Shown here piece after piece: positions 16,740 to 26,029 of a DNA stretch of 64,000 nucleotides. How positions within the stretch are numbered: the first letter of the stretch is position 1; the number at the start of each line of letters is the position of its first letter. The notes under the pieces were generated by a model. It did not search any database, was not told where the DNA came from, and saw only the letters and a list, made by a program, of their open reading frames with translations. The stretch is from contig NZ_AKKC02000010.1 of the NCBI RefSeq assembly GCF_000282095.2, positions 1-64,000 of the forward strand, in the 5' to 3' direction. A program made the translations under genes and the position numbers. Source of the DNA: Rhizobium sp. CF080 (GTDB lineage: Bacteria; Pseudomonadota; Alphaproteobacteria; Rhizobiales; Rhizobiaceae).

Positions 16740-17060
16740 TCAGGAGTGCGGTTGTGCCGAGCGGTCGCTGCGGATCGGATGCCAGATCGAAATGTCCCGA
16801 GGCCCGGCCAGGAGACCGGCAAGGGCCGCGTGCCATGCCTGGCGATAGGGGCGCTGCAACTGCACGTCCAGGACGTCCTGATGATCCTCCCATGTCTCGT
16901 AGAGCATCACATGGTTTTCATTCTCGGGATCGGCATGCAGCACGGCATTGTGGAACATCGGCTCGTGCCGCATGGCATCGAGCACGCCGTTCAGAAGAGC
17001 CATGAAGTGGTCGCGCTGGCCTGGGAGGATATCGAAACGAATGACATAGGTGACGGGCAT
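16740..17060 (-). CDS. antibiotic biosynthesis monooxygenase (ABM) domain protein
   Basis: A 106-residue small protein of the ABM/dimeric alpha-beta barrel type: VTYVIRFDILPGQRDHFMALL at the N-terminus, a central ENHVMLYETWED strand and a trailing helix. Many relatives are quinol or heme-linked monooxygenases, or have no known substrate. The start is the ATG at 17060; a longer frame begins at 17108 but has no family similarity there. The gene stands alone. Confidence 0.78.
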   Translation of the reverse strand: MPVTYVIRFDILPGQRDHFMALLNGVLDAMRHEPMFHNAVLHADPENENHVMLYETWEDHQDVLDVQLQRPYRQAWHAALAGLLAGPRDISIWHPIRSDRSAQPHS

Positions 17061-17176
17061 GGGCTGATCCTTTCGCGCTGCAAAGCTGGATCTCCGGATA
17101 GATGCCATCGGTCGTCGGGTCGATTACCTTGGAGGTCATATGTGGCGCGCGGAATGCGCCCTTGCCGTCAGGGGCG

Positions 17177-18487
17177 CTACGGCTGGAAGAGAGACAGGAT
17201 GTTTCGCGAGTCCGAATTGGCGATGGAAAGCGACTGAATCGCGAGTTGCTGCTGGACTTGCAATGCTTTGAGTCTGCTCGATGCCTCGGTCATGTTCGCG
17301 TCGACGAGGCGTCCAATGCCTTTGTCGAGACTGTCCGTGAGCCTGTTTGCAAATGTGTCCTGCATCGCGATCCTCGACTTGAGCGAGCCAAGGTAGGCGC
17401 CGGCCGATATGACCTTCTGCTGCATCTCGTCGAGAACGAGGGTAATTGTCGGAAAATCGATATCGGGATCGGTGACGTCGATATCGAGAATATCGATACC
17501 CTCCGGCGGCAGCGTCCGGGTGTGGACAGGCGGCTGAATGGTGATCAGCTCCGCGGCAAGAGGAATGGTGGCCCGAAAGAAGATACTCGGCGCCCCGCCC
17601 TGAGCCGTCAACAAGGCGTCGGAGGGCGCCTTGTTGAGAAACGTTGCCTGAAGGAGGACTTTCGTCCAATCGGCCGCGCTTTCAATATCTCCGTCGAAGC
17701 CGTATCCCGCTTGGCCTCCGAGCGCCTGATCGACGACATTCTTGGTGATGACGAACGTATCGTTAGACGTACCGACCGAAAAGTCGACCGTGATGACGTC
17801 GAATTTGGTGATCGTGAAGGGTTGGTCGAATGCCGGGCCCGGCACGTCGCCATAACCCGATGTCGAAAATCCGAGCAATCCACCGAGCGTGCCGAGGCCA
17901 TAACCGAGATCCGGATCGGGTTCCTTCTGCAGAATTCCGCCGCCGCCATTCTTGAACAGTGCGATTTTCGACAGATCGATGTCGATTGTCTTGAGGGAGA
18001 CGTTTCCATCCTCGCTGCGATTGAACGATGACAGGACAGACGTCTTCGCGCCTGTTTCGCTGGCCTGGCCCCGCATGTCCGACTGCAACCAGTTCTGACC
18101 GGCGAAGGTCGCGGAGCTGGATATCGAGACGATCTGCTGCTTCAACTGCTCCAGTTCTTCCTGGATCTTCTTCTTGTCTATTCCGTCCTGCTGGGCGGAA
18201 ACGAGCCTGGCCATGAATGCCGCCAGGATATCGGTGGTCGCAGCGACGCCTTCATAGGCTGTGTCGACCTTTGCGGCACCTAGACCAAGGGCGTCCTGCA
18301 CGGCCGAGAGCGCACCATTGTCTGATCGCATGGTGGTGGCGATCGACCAGTAGGCGGCATTGTCGGAGGCCTGTTCGATACGCAAGCCGGTCGCCGCCTG
18401 CCGCTCCACCCCGAACATCTGGCTGTCGAGGGAGCGCAGTATTTGGAGCGCAGAGGTAGCTCCAGCATTTGTGAGGATGCTACTCAT
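17177..18487 (-). CDS. flagellin
   Basis: A 436-residue flagellin of the rhizobial type. The N-terminal D0/D1 region (1-140) has SSILTNAGATSALQILRSL, SDNAAYWSIATTMRSDN and ALGLGAAKVDTAYEG. The C-terminal region (about 350-436) ends QSLSIANSDSRNILSLFQP. The middle (about 150-350) is divergent and longer than in the abundant rhizobial Fla proteins I recall. It is isolated from any other flagellar gene in the window, as accessory flagellins in rhizobia often are. The base composition is more AT-rich than its neighbours. Whether it is a filament component or a minor variant is unknown. Confidence 0.9.
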   Translation of the reverse strand: MSSILTNAGATSALQILRSLDSQMFGVERQAATGLRIEQASDNAAYWSIATTMRSDNGALSAVQDALGLGAAKVDTAYEGVAATTDILAAFMARLVSAQQDGIDKKKIQEELEQLKQQIVSISSSATFAGQNWLQSDMRGQASETGAKTSVLSSFNRSEDGNVSLKTIDIDLSKIALFKNGGGGILQKEPDPDLGYGLGTLGGLLGFSTSGYGDVPGPAFDQPFTITKFDVITVDFSVGTSNDTFVITKNVVDQALGGQAGYGFDGDIESAADWTKVLLQATFLNKAPSDALLTAQGGAPSIFFRATIPLAAELITIQPPVHTRTLPPEGIDILDIDVTDPDIDFPTITLVLDEMQQKVISAGAYLGSLKSRIAMQDTFANRLTDSLDKGIGRLVDANMTEASSRLKALQVQQQLAIQSLSIANSDSRNILSLFQP

Positions 18488-18773
18488 CGTACTCTACACC
18501 GGAAACAACTCCTCACGCCCTATGTAAGCGTTTGGTCATACAATCCAAATATGGTTAATATATCATTATCGGGATCGATACCGGCCTTGCCGGCTCTATC
18601 CGATCTGAAGAGTTCCAGCTGGTCGTCGGATCTCCACCACGTCGTCGGTCTTCCCCCTTCTCCCCCACCGGTACGTCATTCGACGTATACGGTTTTGCGA
18701 TGCAGCAACCGATAGTCGCTTCAGCAACGGTCAAGTCTTCGTTGCGGACGAACGAGAAGAGGGGTTCGAACCA

Positions 18774-20063
18774 ATGACATTTAAATCCAAACTGGGTGGC
18801 GCGCTGCTCGCCGCCGTCATGTCGACGACGGCGCTGCAGGGCGCTTTTGCCGCCGACGACACCATCAAGATCGGTGTTCTGCACTCGCTTTCCGGCACCA
18901 TGGCCATCTCTGAGACCACCCTCAAGGATGTCATGCTGATGCTCGTCGCCGAGCAGAACAAGAAGGGCGGCGTCCTCGGCAAGAAGCTCGAAGCCGTCGT
19001 CGTCGACCCGGCCTCCGACTGGCCGCTGTTTGCCGAAAAGGCCCGCCAGCTGATTTCCAAGGACAAGGTCGCCGCCGTTTTCGGTTGCTGGACTTCGTCT
19101 TCGCGCAAGTCGGTCCTGCCGGTCTTCGAAGAGCTGAACTCGATCCTGTTCTACCCGGTCCAGTACGAGGGTGAAGAATCCTCGCGCAACATCTTCTACA
19201 CGGGTGCCGCTCCCAACCAGCAGGCCATCCCGGCCGTCGACTATCTGGCGAAGGAAGAGGGCGTCAAGCGCTGGGTCCTCGCCGGTACCGACTACGTCTA
19301 TCCGCAGACGACCAACAAGATCCTCAAGGCCTACCTGATGTCGAAGGGCGTTGCCGAATCCGACATCATGGTCAACTACACGCCGTTCGGTCACTCCGAC
19401 TGGCAGACGATCGTCTCCGACATCAAGAAGTTCGGTTCGGCCGGCAAGAAGACCGCCGTCGTCTCGACCATCAACGGCGACGCCAACGTGCCGTTCTACA
19501 AGGAACTCGGCAACCAGGGCATCAAGGCTGAAGACATCCCGGTCGTCGCCTTCTCGGTCGGCGAAGAAGAGCTTGCCGGTCTCGACACCAAGCCGCTGGT
19601 CGGCCATCTGGCTGCCTGGAACTACTTCCAGTCCGTCGATGCCGATGTGAACGCCGAATTCATCAAGGAATGGCACGCGTTCACCAAGAACGACAAGCGC
19701 GTCACCAACGACCCGATGGAAGCCGCCTATATCGGCTTCAACGCCTGGGTAAAGGCCGTCGAAGCGGCCGGCACCACTAACACCGATGCCGTGCTGGACA
19801 GCATTATCGGCGTCTCCGTTCCGAACCTGTCGGGTGGCACGTCCACCGTCATGCCGAACCACCACATCACCAAGCCGGTGCTGATCGGTGAAATCCAGGC
19901 TGACGGCCAGTTTGACATCGTTCAGGAAACCGCGCCTGTCGTCGGCGACGAGTGGTCCGATTACCTGCCGGACTCCAAGAACCTGATCTCCGATTGGCGC
20001 AAGCCGATGTCCTGCGGCAACTTCAACGTTGCTTCCGGCAAGTGCGGCGGCAAGGGCAGCTGA
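18774..20063 (+). CDS. urtA: urea ABC transporter substrate-binding protein UrtA
   Basis: A 429-residue periplasmic binding protein of the UrtA type, with a signal peptide ending around GAFA|AD (about 26). Family patterns are IKIGVLHSLSGTMAISET, FGCWTSSSRKSVLPVFEE and LFYPVQYEGEESS. It captures urea for the high-affinity ATP-driven importer. A purine-rich AGAGGGG lies about nine bases before the ATG. The 286-base upstream region has AT-rich stretches but I could not find a convincing sigma-54 site. It heads urtABCDE, 6 kb upstream of urease. Confidence 0.95.
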   Translation: MTFKSKLGGALLAAVMSTTALQGAFAADDTIKIGVLHSLSGTMAISETTLKDVMLMLVAEQNKKGGVLGKKLEAVVVDPASDWPLFAEKARQLISKDKVAAVFGCWTSSSRKSVLPVFEELNSILFYPVQYEGEESSRNIFYTGAAPNQQAIPAVDYLAKEEGVKRWVLAGTDYVYPQTTNKILKAYLMSKGVAESDIMVNYTPFGHSDWQTIVSDIKKFGSAGKKTAVVSTINGDANVPFYKELGNQGIKAEDIPVVAFSVGEEELAGLDTKPLVGHLAAWNYFQSVDADVNAEFIKEWHAFTKNDKRVTNDPMEAAYIGFNAWVKAVEAAGTTNTDAVLDSIIGVSVPNLSGGTSTVMPNHHITKPVLIGEIQADGQFDIVQETAPVVGDEWSDYLPDSKNLISDWRKPMSCGNFNVASGKCGGKGS

Positions 20064-20139
20064 TCCGATTGCCTTCTGATGTTCATCGACATCATCGCGG
20101 GCGGCGTTCAGTCGCCCGCGATCTCGCAAGGGGGTTCCA

Positions 20140-21771
20140 ATGACGAGCAAAGTTCCTTTCCGCGTTCTGCAGAGCCTTGGTCTTCTGCTCTGCCTGATGT
20201 TTTCCTTCGCCGCGCCATCCTTCGCGCAGCAGACCGATCCCAGGCCGATGATCGACGCGCTCTCCAAGGCGGACTTCGGCGAAGCTGAAAAGCTGATCGG
20301 CCAGCTCGCCGCCACCGGCGATGCCCGGCTCGTGCCGGCGCTCAATGCCTTTTCCGAGGGCGACCTCTATTTCCGCAAGTCCGACAATCTGGTGTTCATC
20401 GGCAAGGCGGCCGGCTCCAATTACGAGCTGATCGATCCGGTAACGGGCGCCTCCGCCGGACAGGCCGCCAAGAATGCGGTCACCAAGATCAAGATCAACA
20501 ACAGCCTGCGCCGCGTCATCCGCTCGGCCATGGGCGGCCTGACGCTATTGAGCCCGGATCGCGGCGTCCGGCTGCAGGCGGCCGACGCCGTGCTCCGCTC
20601 GCCGAGCGCCGAAAACCTCGAACTCCTCGAGACCGCAATTTCCAAGGAAGCGGACCGCGAGGTCAAGGCTCGCATGGAAGAGGCGCGCGCCGTGTCGCTG
20701 CTCTCCTCCGACCGTTCCATCGACGAAAAGCGGGCCGCGATCGCGACCATCAAGAACTATGGCGGCCGCAACGCGATCGGCATCCTGATGGGCGCATCCG
20801 CGTCGCTCGATCCGAGCCTCAAGGCCGATGTCGATGCGGCGATCGCCAGTATCGAAAGCGGGCAGCGGCTCTGGGATATCGGCCAGAACGTCTGGTACGG
20901 CGTCTCGCTCGGCTCGGTCCTGCTGCTGGCGGCGATCGGTCTTGCTATCACCTTCGGCGTCATGGGCATCATCAACATGGCGCATGGCGAAATGGTCATG
21001 CTTGGCGCCTATTCCACCTTCGTGGTGCAGCAGCTCATCCGCGACAATGCCCCCGGCCTGTTCGACTGGTCGCTGGCAATCGCGCTTCCGGTCGCCTTCC
21101 TGGTCACCGGCGCGGTCGGCTTCGTCATCGAACGCGGCGTCATCCGCTTCCTCTACGGCCGGCCGCTCGAAACGCTGCTCGCCACCTGGGGCGTCTCGCT
21201 CATCCTGCAGCAGACGATCCGCTCGATCTTCGGCCCCACCAACCAGGAAGTCGGCAATCCGTCCTGGATGTCCGGCTCGTTCCCGGTCGGCGGCATGACG
21301 ATCACCTGGAACCGCATGTGGATCATCGCCTTCTCGCTATCGATCTTCGTGGCGCTGCTGGTGGTGATGAAGAAGTCTTCCTTCGGCCTCAACATGCGCG
21401 CCGTCACCCAGAACCGCCGCATGGCATCCTCGATGGGCATCAAGACGCCCTGGGTCGATGCCTTCACCTTCGCGCTCGGCTCCGGCATTGCCGGCATTGC
21501 CGGCGTCGCGCTTTCCCAGATCGACAACGTCTCGCCGAACCTCGGTCAGAGCTACATCATCGACAGTTTCATGGTCGTGGTGTTCGGCGGCGTCGGCAAT
21601 CTCTGGGGCACGCTCGTCGGCGCTCTGTCGCTCGGAGTGCTCAACAAGTTCCTCGAACCCTCGGTCGGCGCCGTGCTCGGCAAGATCCTGGTCCTGGTGC
21701 TGATCATCCTCTTCATCCAGAAACGTCCGCGCGGTCTCTTCGCGCTCAAGGGAAGGGCGGTGGAAGCATGA
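20140..21771 (+). CDS. urtB: urea ABC transporter permease UrtB
   Basis: A 543-residue permease. A signal-like segment (about 10-28) is followed by a ~220-residue soluble extracytoplasmic domain, then a LivH-like channel domain (about 245-540) with LAITFGVMGIINMAHGEMVMLGAYS and the ATPase-contact loop RRMASSMGIKTPW. The long N-terminal domain is usual for UrtB. Its TGA overlaps the urtC start (ATGA). Confidence 0.95.
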   Translation: MTSKVPFRVLQSLGLLLCLMFSFAAPSFAQQTDPRPMIDALSKADFGEAEKLIGQLAATGDARLVPALNAFSEGDLYFRKSDNLVFIGKAAGSNYELIDPVTGASAGQAAKNAVTKIKINNSLRRVIRSAMGGLTLLSPDRGVRLQAADAVLRSPSAENLELLETAISKEADREVKARMEEARAVSLLSSDRSIDEKRAAIATIKNYGGRNAIGILMGASASLDPSLKADVDAAIASIESGQRLWDIGQNVWYGVSLGSVLLLAAIGLAITFGVMGIINMAHGEMVMLGAYSTFVVQQLIRDNAPGLFDWSLAIALPVAFLVTGAVGFVIERGVIRFLYGRPLETLLATWGVSLILQQTIRSIFGPTNQEVGNPSWMSGSFPVGGMTITWNRMWIIAFSLSIFVALLVVMKKSSFGLNMRAVTQNRRMASSMGIKTPWVDAFTFALGSGIAGIAGVALSQIDNVSPNLGQSYIIDSFMVVVFGGVGNLWGTLVGALSLGVLNKFLEPSVGAVLGKILVLVLIILFIQKRPRGLFALKGRAVEA

Positions 21772-22931
21772 TTTCCGGCTTTGTTTTCCGCGCTCTCGAA
21801 GGCCGTATCGTCGCCGCCGTCGGCATCCTTCTGGCCATCGGCATCCTGGTGCCGGCGCTCAACCTGCTGACTCCGGCCGATAGCGCCATCCATATCCCGA
21901 CCTATGCCATGTCGCTGTTCGGCAAGTATCTCTGCTACGCGCTTCTGGCGCTGGCGCTCGACCTCGTCTGGGGTTATTGCGGCATCCTCTCACTCGGCCA
22001 CGGCGCCTTCTTCGCGCTCGGCGGTTATGCGATGGGCATGTACCTGATGCGCCAGATCGGCAGCCGCGGCGTCTACGGCAACCCGATCCTGCCGGACTTC
22101 ATGGTCTTCCTCAACTGGAAGGAACTGCCCTGGTTCTGGCACGGTTTCGACTGGTTCGTCTTCGCCATGGTCATGGTGCTCGTCGTGCCCGGCCTGCTCG
22201 CCTTCGTGTTCGGCTGGTTCGCCTTCCGCTCCCGCGTCAACGGCGTCTATCTGTCGATCATCACCCAGGCGATGACCTACGCATTGCTGCTCGCCTTCTT
22301 CCGCAACGACATGGGTTTCGGCGGCAATAACGGCCTTACAGACTTCAAGGACATCCTCGGCTTCTCCGTCCAGGCGGACGGGACGCGTGCGGTTCTGTTC
22401 TTCATGTCGGCGCTGATGCTGTCGCTCTGCCTGATCCTCGCCTCGGCCATCGTCCGCTCAAAATTCGGCAAGGTGCTGGTGGGCGTGCGCGATGCGGAAA
22501 GCCGGGTGCGTTTCCTCGGCTTCCGGGTCGAGAACATCAAGCTCTTCACCTTCGTCGTGTCCGCCATGATGGCAGGGATTGCCGGCGCGCTGTTCGTGCC
22601 GCAGGTCGGCATCATCAATCCGGGCGAATTCGCGCCGGCCAACTCGATCGAAGTGGTCGTCTGGACGGCTGTCGGCGGCCGCGGCACGCTGATCGGCCCG
22701 ATCATCGGCGCGATCCTCGTCAATGGCGGCAAGAGCTTCTTCACCGGCGCCTTCCCGGAAATCTGGCTGTTTGCGTTGGGGGCCCTTTTCATCTGCGTCA
22801 CGCTCTTCCTGCCGAGGGGCATTGTCGGAACGATCCAGCATGGTTTCCGATCCCGCAAGGCCTACAAGGCTGCCGCCGAAGCGGAAAAGGGCAGGGATGC
22901 TCAGCCGTCCGTCGCCCAGGCCGCGGAATAG
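21768..22931 (+). CDS. urtC: urea ABC transporter permease UrtC
   Basis: A 387-residue LivM-like permease with LVWGYCGILSLGHGAFFALGG and the coupling loop VRDAESRVRFLGFRVE. It starts at the ATG at 21768 overlapping the urtB stop by four bases; an open frame extends further upstream but antisense-like sequence there has no similarity. It forms the urea channel with UrtB. The C-terminal ~30 residues are charged and poorly conserved. Confidence 0.94.
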   Translation: MISGFVFRALEGRIVAAVGILLAIGILVPALNLLTPADSAIHIPTYAMSLFGKYLCYALLALALDLVWGYCGILSLGHGAFFALGGYAMGMYLMRQIGSRGVYGNPILPDFMVFLNWKELPWFWHGFDWFVFAMVMVLVVPGLLAFVFGWFAFRSRVNGVYLSIITQAMTYALLLAFFRNDMGFGGNNGLTDFKDILGFSVQADGTRAVLFFMSALMLSLCLILASAIVRSKFGKVLVGVRDAESRVRFLGFRVENIKLFTFVVSAMMAGIAGALFVPQVGIINPGEFAPANSIEVVVWTAVGGRGTLIGPIIGAILVNGGKSFFTGAFPEIWLFALGALFICVTLFLPRGIVGTIQHGFRSRKAYKAAAEAEKGRDAQPSVAQAAE

Positions 22932-22939
22932 GGAGAGAG

Positions 22940-23704
22940 ATGATGAATACGATTTCTGAAACACGGAAGAAAAGCCTTCTCTATCTCGACAACGTCTGTG
23001 TTGCCTTCGACGGCTTCAAGGCGATCAACTCGTTGTCCTTCGTGGTCGAACCCGGCGAGCTTAGGGCAGTCATCGGCCCGAACGGCGCCGGCAAGACAAC
23101 GATGATGGACATCATCACCGGCAAGACGCGGCCCGATACCGGCACCGTCCTGTTCGAGGATACGATCGACCTTACCAAAAAAGACGAGGCGGATATCGCC
23201 CAGCTCGGCATCGGCCGCAAATTCCAGAAGCCGACCGTGTTCGAAAGCCACACCGTCTGGGACAATCTGGAACTGGCGCTCAACCGGTCGCGCGGCGTGT
23301 TCGCAACGCTGTTCTACACGCTCTCGCCGGAGGACAAGGCGCGTATCGAGGAGATCCTCGAGACGATCCGCATGACGCATCGTAAGGACGAATACGCCGC
23401 CAACCTCAGCCACGGCCAGAAACAGTGGCTGGAGATCGGCATGCTGCTCGCCCAGGAGCCGAAGCTCCTTCTGGTCGACGAACCCGTCGCCGGCATGACC
23501 GATGCGGAAACGGCGGAGACGGCGGTGCTCCTGAAGGAAATCGCCAAGACCCGCTCGGTCGTGGTCGTCGAACACGACATGGGCTTCATCCGCGAGCTCG
23601 GCGTCAAGGTGACGTGTCTGGCGGAAGGCTCGGTGCTCGCCGAAGGCTCGATCGACTTTGTTTCGAACGATCCGAAGGTGATCGAGAACTATCTGGGGCG
23701 GTGA
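22940..23704 (+). CDS. urtD: urea ABC transporter ATP-binding protein UrtD
   Basis: A 254-residue ABC ATPase: Walker A GPNGAGKTT, Q-loop IGRKFQKPTVFE, signature LSHGQKQWLEIGML (the UrtD/LivG-like variant), Walker B LLLVDEPVAGMTD, and H-loop VVVEHDMGF. GGGAGAGA precedes two adjacent ATGs at 22940 and 22943. It is separated from urtE by a ~185-bp palindromic repeat element. Confidence 0.94.
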   Translation: MMNTISETRKKSLLYLDNVCVAFDGFKAINSLSFVVEPGELRAVIGPNGAGKTTMMDIITGKTRPDTGTVLFEDTIDLTKKDEADIAQLGIGRKFQKPTVFESHTVWDNLELALNRSRGVFATLFYTLSPEDKARIEEILETIRMTHRKDEYAANLSHGQKQWLEIGMLLAQEPKLLLVDEPVAGMTDAETAETAVLLKEIAKTRSVVVVEHDMGFIRELGVKVTCLAEGSVLAEGSIDFVSNDPKVIENYLGR

Positions 23705-23736
23705 GGGGACGATCATGAACCTTGCGCCCTTGGTAT

Positions 23737-23920
23737 CCCCCTCTGCCCTGCCGGGCATCTCCCCCTCAAGGAGGGAGATCGGCAAGTTGCGGGATCTGCA
23801 TTTCTCTCGCACCGCTCGACATTTCCTTTTCCGTGGCCGGTCATCGTTTGCGGGAAAGGCTTGCGTCAGTTCGATCTCCCCCCTTGAGGGGGAGATGCCC
23901 GGCAGGGCAGAGGGGGGTAA
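23737..23920. repeat. palindromic intergenic repeat element, family A copy 1
   Basis: Two ~47-base arms in inverted orientation (23737-23783 and 23872-23920) share the core CTGCCCTGCCGGGCATCTCC and are separated by ~90 bases of unrelated core. Matching arms recur at 42071-42256 and 44040-44225. This resembles the rhizobial intergenic mosaic/MITE-like repeats I recall (RIME class). It sits inside the urt operon between urtD and urtE. Small open frames crossing it are repeat-derived. Confidence 0.85.
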
Positions 23921-23953
23921 CGCCTCCCGCCATCGCGCCAAGAGGGTCGCAAC

Positions 23954-24649
23954 ATGCTGACAGTCAACAACGTCAATCTTCATTACGGCGCAGCGCAGGC
24001 GCTGCGTGGCGTTTCCATTCATGCGGATATGGGCAAGATCACTTGCGTGCTGGGGCGGAACGGCGTGGGGAAGAGTTCTCTTCTCCGCGCCGTCACCGGC
24101 CAGCACCCGGTCAGCGCCGGCACGATCAGCTTCCAGGGGGAGGTGCTGAATGGTCTCGCTCCCTATAACCGCGCCAAGCACGGCATCGGCTACGTGCCGC
24201 AGGGCCGCGAGATCTTCCCGCTGCTCACCGTCCAGGAGAACCTCGAAAGCGGTTATGCGCCGCTCGCCCGCAAGGACAAGTTCATTCCCGACGAGATCTT
24301 CTCGCTGTTTCCGGTGCTGAAATCGATGCTCGGCCGGCGCGGCGGCGACCTGTCCGGTGGACAGCAGCAGCAATTGGCGATCGGCCGTGCCATGGTCACG
24401 AGGCCCAAGATCCTCGTGCTCGACGAGCCGACCGAGGGCATCCAGCCGTCCATCATCAAGGATATCGGCCGGGCAATCCGCTACCTGCGGGATTCAACCG
24501 GCATGGCCATTCTGCTGGTGGAACAGTATCTGGACTTCTGCCGGGAGCTGGCCGACCAGGTCTACATCATGGATCGTGGCGAGATTGTGCACGAAGGGGC
24601 GGCCGAGACTCTGGATACGGCAGAAGCAAGGCGGCATCTGACCGTGTGA
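23954..24649 (+). CDS. urtE: urea ABC transporter ATP-binding protein UrtE
   Basis: A 231-residue ABC ATPase with Walker A GRNGVGKSS, Q-loop YVPQGREIFPLL, signature LSGGQQQQLAIGRAMV, Walker B ILVLDEPTEGIQP and H-loop ILLVEQYLDFC, matching UrtE. It follows the repeat element and ends the urt operon. No clear terminator was seen downstream. Confidence 0.94.
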   Translation: MLTVNNVNLHYGAAQALRGVSIHADMGKITCVLGRNGVGKSSLLRAVTGQHPVSAGTISFQGEVLNGLAPYNRAKHGIGYVPQGREIFPLLTVQENLESGYAPLARKDKFIPDEIFSLFPVLKSMLGRRGGDLSGGQQQQLAIGRAMVTRPKILVLDEPTEGIQPSIIKDIGRAIRYLRDSTGMAILLVEQYLDFCRELADQVYIMDRGEIVHEGAAETLDTAEARRHLTV

Positions 24650-24796
24650 GACTAGTATTTTTACTGGTGAATGTTTGTATCGCGTTGCAGCACTTCGTGC
24701 GTTTCAATGCCATCTAATATATGTTAACTAACCCCCACGTTTTCAGGGCATTCCGCAATATTGTTGACAACCCCCGCACCCCATGATGAGGCGCTG

Positions 24797-26029
24797 ATGG
24801 TCTTTGCACGCGTTGCTGGTTTCTTCTCTCGTTCCGCTCTTACGCGCATGGTTGCCGTAGGAGCGGTTTTTTTGGGCGCCACGACCCTCCTGGGGTCAAT
24901 GACCGGCAGCGCTCTTGCCGCAGGCTGCGGCCAGCCGATGAAAGCGGGTCGCCACCCGATCACCATCGAAACCGACGGTGTTGCCCGTTCGGCAGTCTAT
25001 TTCATTCCCTCGTCCTATACCGGCAAGGACAAGGTTCCGCTGGTTTTCGATCTCCATGGTAGCCACAGCAATCCTGAAGGGCAGCTGAACAGAAGCTCCT
25101 GGGACAAGGTCGCGGAGAAAAACGGCTTCATCGTTCTGGCGCTGCAGGGCAGCCTGCCCGGAAGCTCGGCCGGCACCTATGCCTGGAACGTGCCCTTCGT
25201 CACCGTGCAACAGGGCGGCCTTGACGAGATCGCCTATATCCGGCAGGCAATTGCCACCGCCAAGCAGGAATTCTGCGTCGATGCCGCCCGCATCTATGCC
25301 TCGGGTTATTCCGGCGGCGGCCGCATGCTGTCGGCCTATATCTGCTCCGGCCATGACGATTTCGCAGCCGCCGGCTTCGTGCATTCGCTGCGCGCCGGCC
25401 GTCCGGTCGAGACCGGCGGCAAATGGGGTCCGGATACGCAAGGCTGCAATCCCGCCAGGCCCATCTCGATCATGGCCTTTGCCGGCGTCAAGGATGCGGC
25501 CAACCCTTATGCGGGTGGCGGCAATACCTATTGGCAATACGGTTTCAAGACCGCGATCCAGCGCTGGACCGAACTCGACGGCTGCAACGGCAACGGAGAG
25601 TCGAAGACGATCGGCGATGTGACCTTCAGCCTTTACGGCACCTGCAAGAACGGTGCGCGCGTCGCATCCTACGTCTTCGCCAATGGCACGCATGACTGGC
25701 CGAAGCCGGCCGCTGCCACGGAAGCGGTGATCGCCGCCGCCAAGGACGGTGCCGCGAGCGTTACCAAGGTGGCCGCGGTAACCGTCGCCAAGCCGGCATT
25801 CGACGCCAATATTGATCCGGCCTCGCGGATGTGGGACTTCTTCGGCAAGGCCGACAGCACCGACGTGATCGCTACCGCCGCCCCGACCAAAATCGGTTCC
25901 GGGGTCAAGTCTGGCACGGGCGTTGCTTCGGACTGCGGAACCGAAGCTGATCTTCAGGGGACGACGTGCAGCAGCAACCAGCCGATCGACATGCGCCGCA
26001 GCGGGCAAGGGGTGCAGGACGCCTTGTAA
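24797..26029 (+). CDS. secreted PHB-depolymerase/feruloyl-esterase-like hydrolase
   Basis: About 410 residues if started at the ATG at 24797 (an upstream frame from 24761 adds 12). It has an N-terminal signal peptide (cleavage near SALAA, about 42) and an alpha/beta hydrolase of the LpqC/PHB-depolymerase type: VFDLHGSHSNP oxyanion region, nucleophile elbow ASGYSGGGRML, and HDWP near 310 for the catalytic histidine. The C-terminal ~90 residues are low-complexity Ala/Ser/Thr-rich and may be a linker. Its last 64 bases overlap ureD. Substrate unknown; association with urease may be incidental. Confidence 0.8.
   Translation: MVFARVAGFFSRSALTRMVAVGAVFLGATTLLGSMTGSALAAGCGQPMKAGRHPITIETDGVARSAVYFIPSSYTGKDKVPLVFDLHGSHSNPEGQLNRSSWDKVAEKNGFIVLALQGSLPGSSAGTYAWNVPFVTVQQGGLDEIAYIRQAIATAKQEFCVDAARIYASGYSGGGRMLSAYICSGHDDFAAAGFVHSLRAGRPVETGGKWGPDTQGCNPARPISIMAFAGVKDAANPYAGGGNTYWQYGFKTAIQRWTELDGCNGNGESKTIGDVTFSLYGTCKNGARVASYVFANGTHDWPKPAAATEAVIAAAKDGAASVTKVAAVTVAKPAFDANIDPASRMWDFFGKADSTDVIATAAPTKIGSGVKSGTGVASDCGTEADLQGTTCSSNQPIDMRRSGQGVQDAL

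Noticed and set aside
18488..18773. Sigma-54 promoter upstream of urtA
   Set aside because: No GG-N10-GC element with a reasonable match was found by eye.
23715..23960. Short frames between urtD and urtE
   Set aside because: Encoded by the palindromic repeat; the same Ser/Pro-rich peptides appear at the other family A copies.
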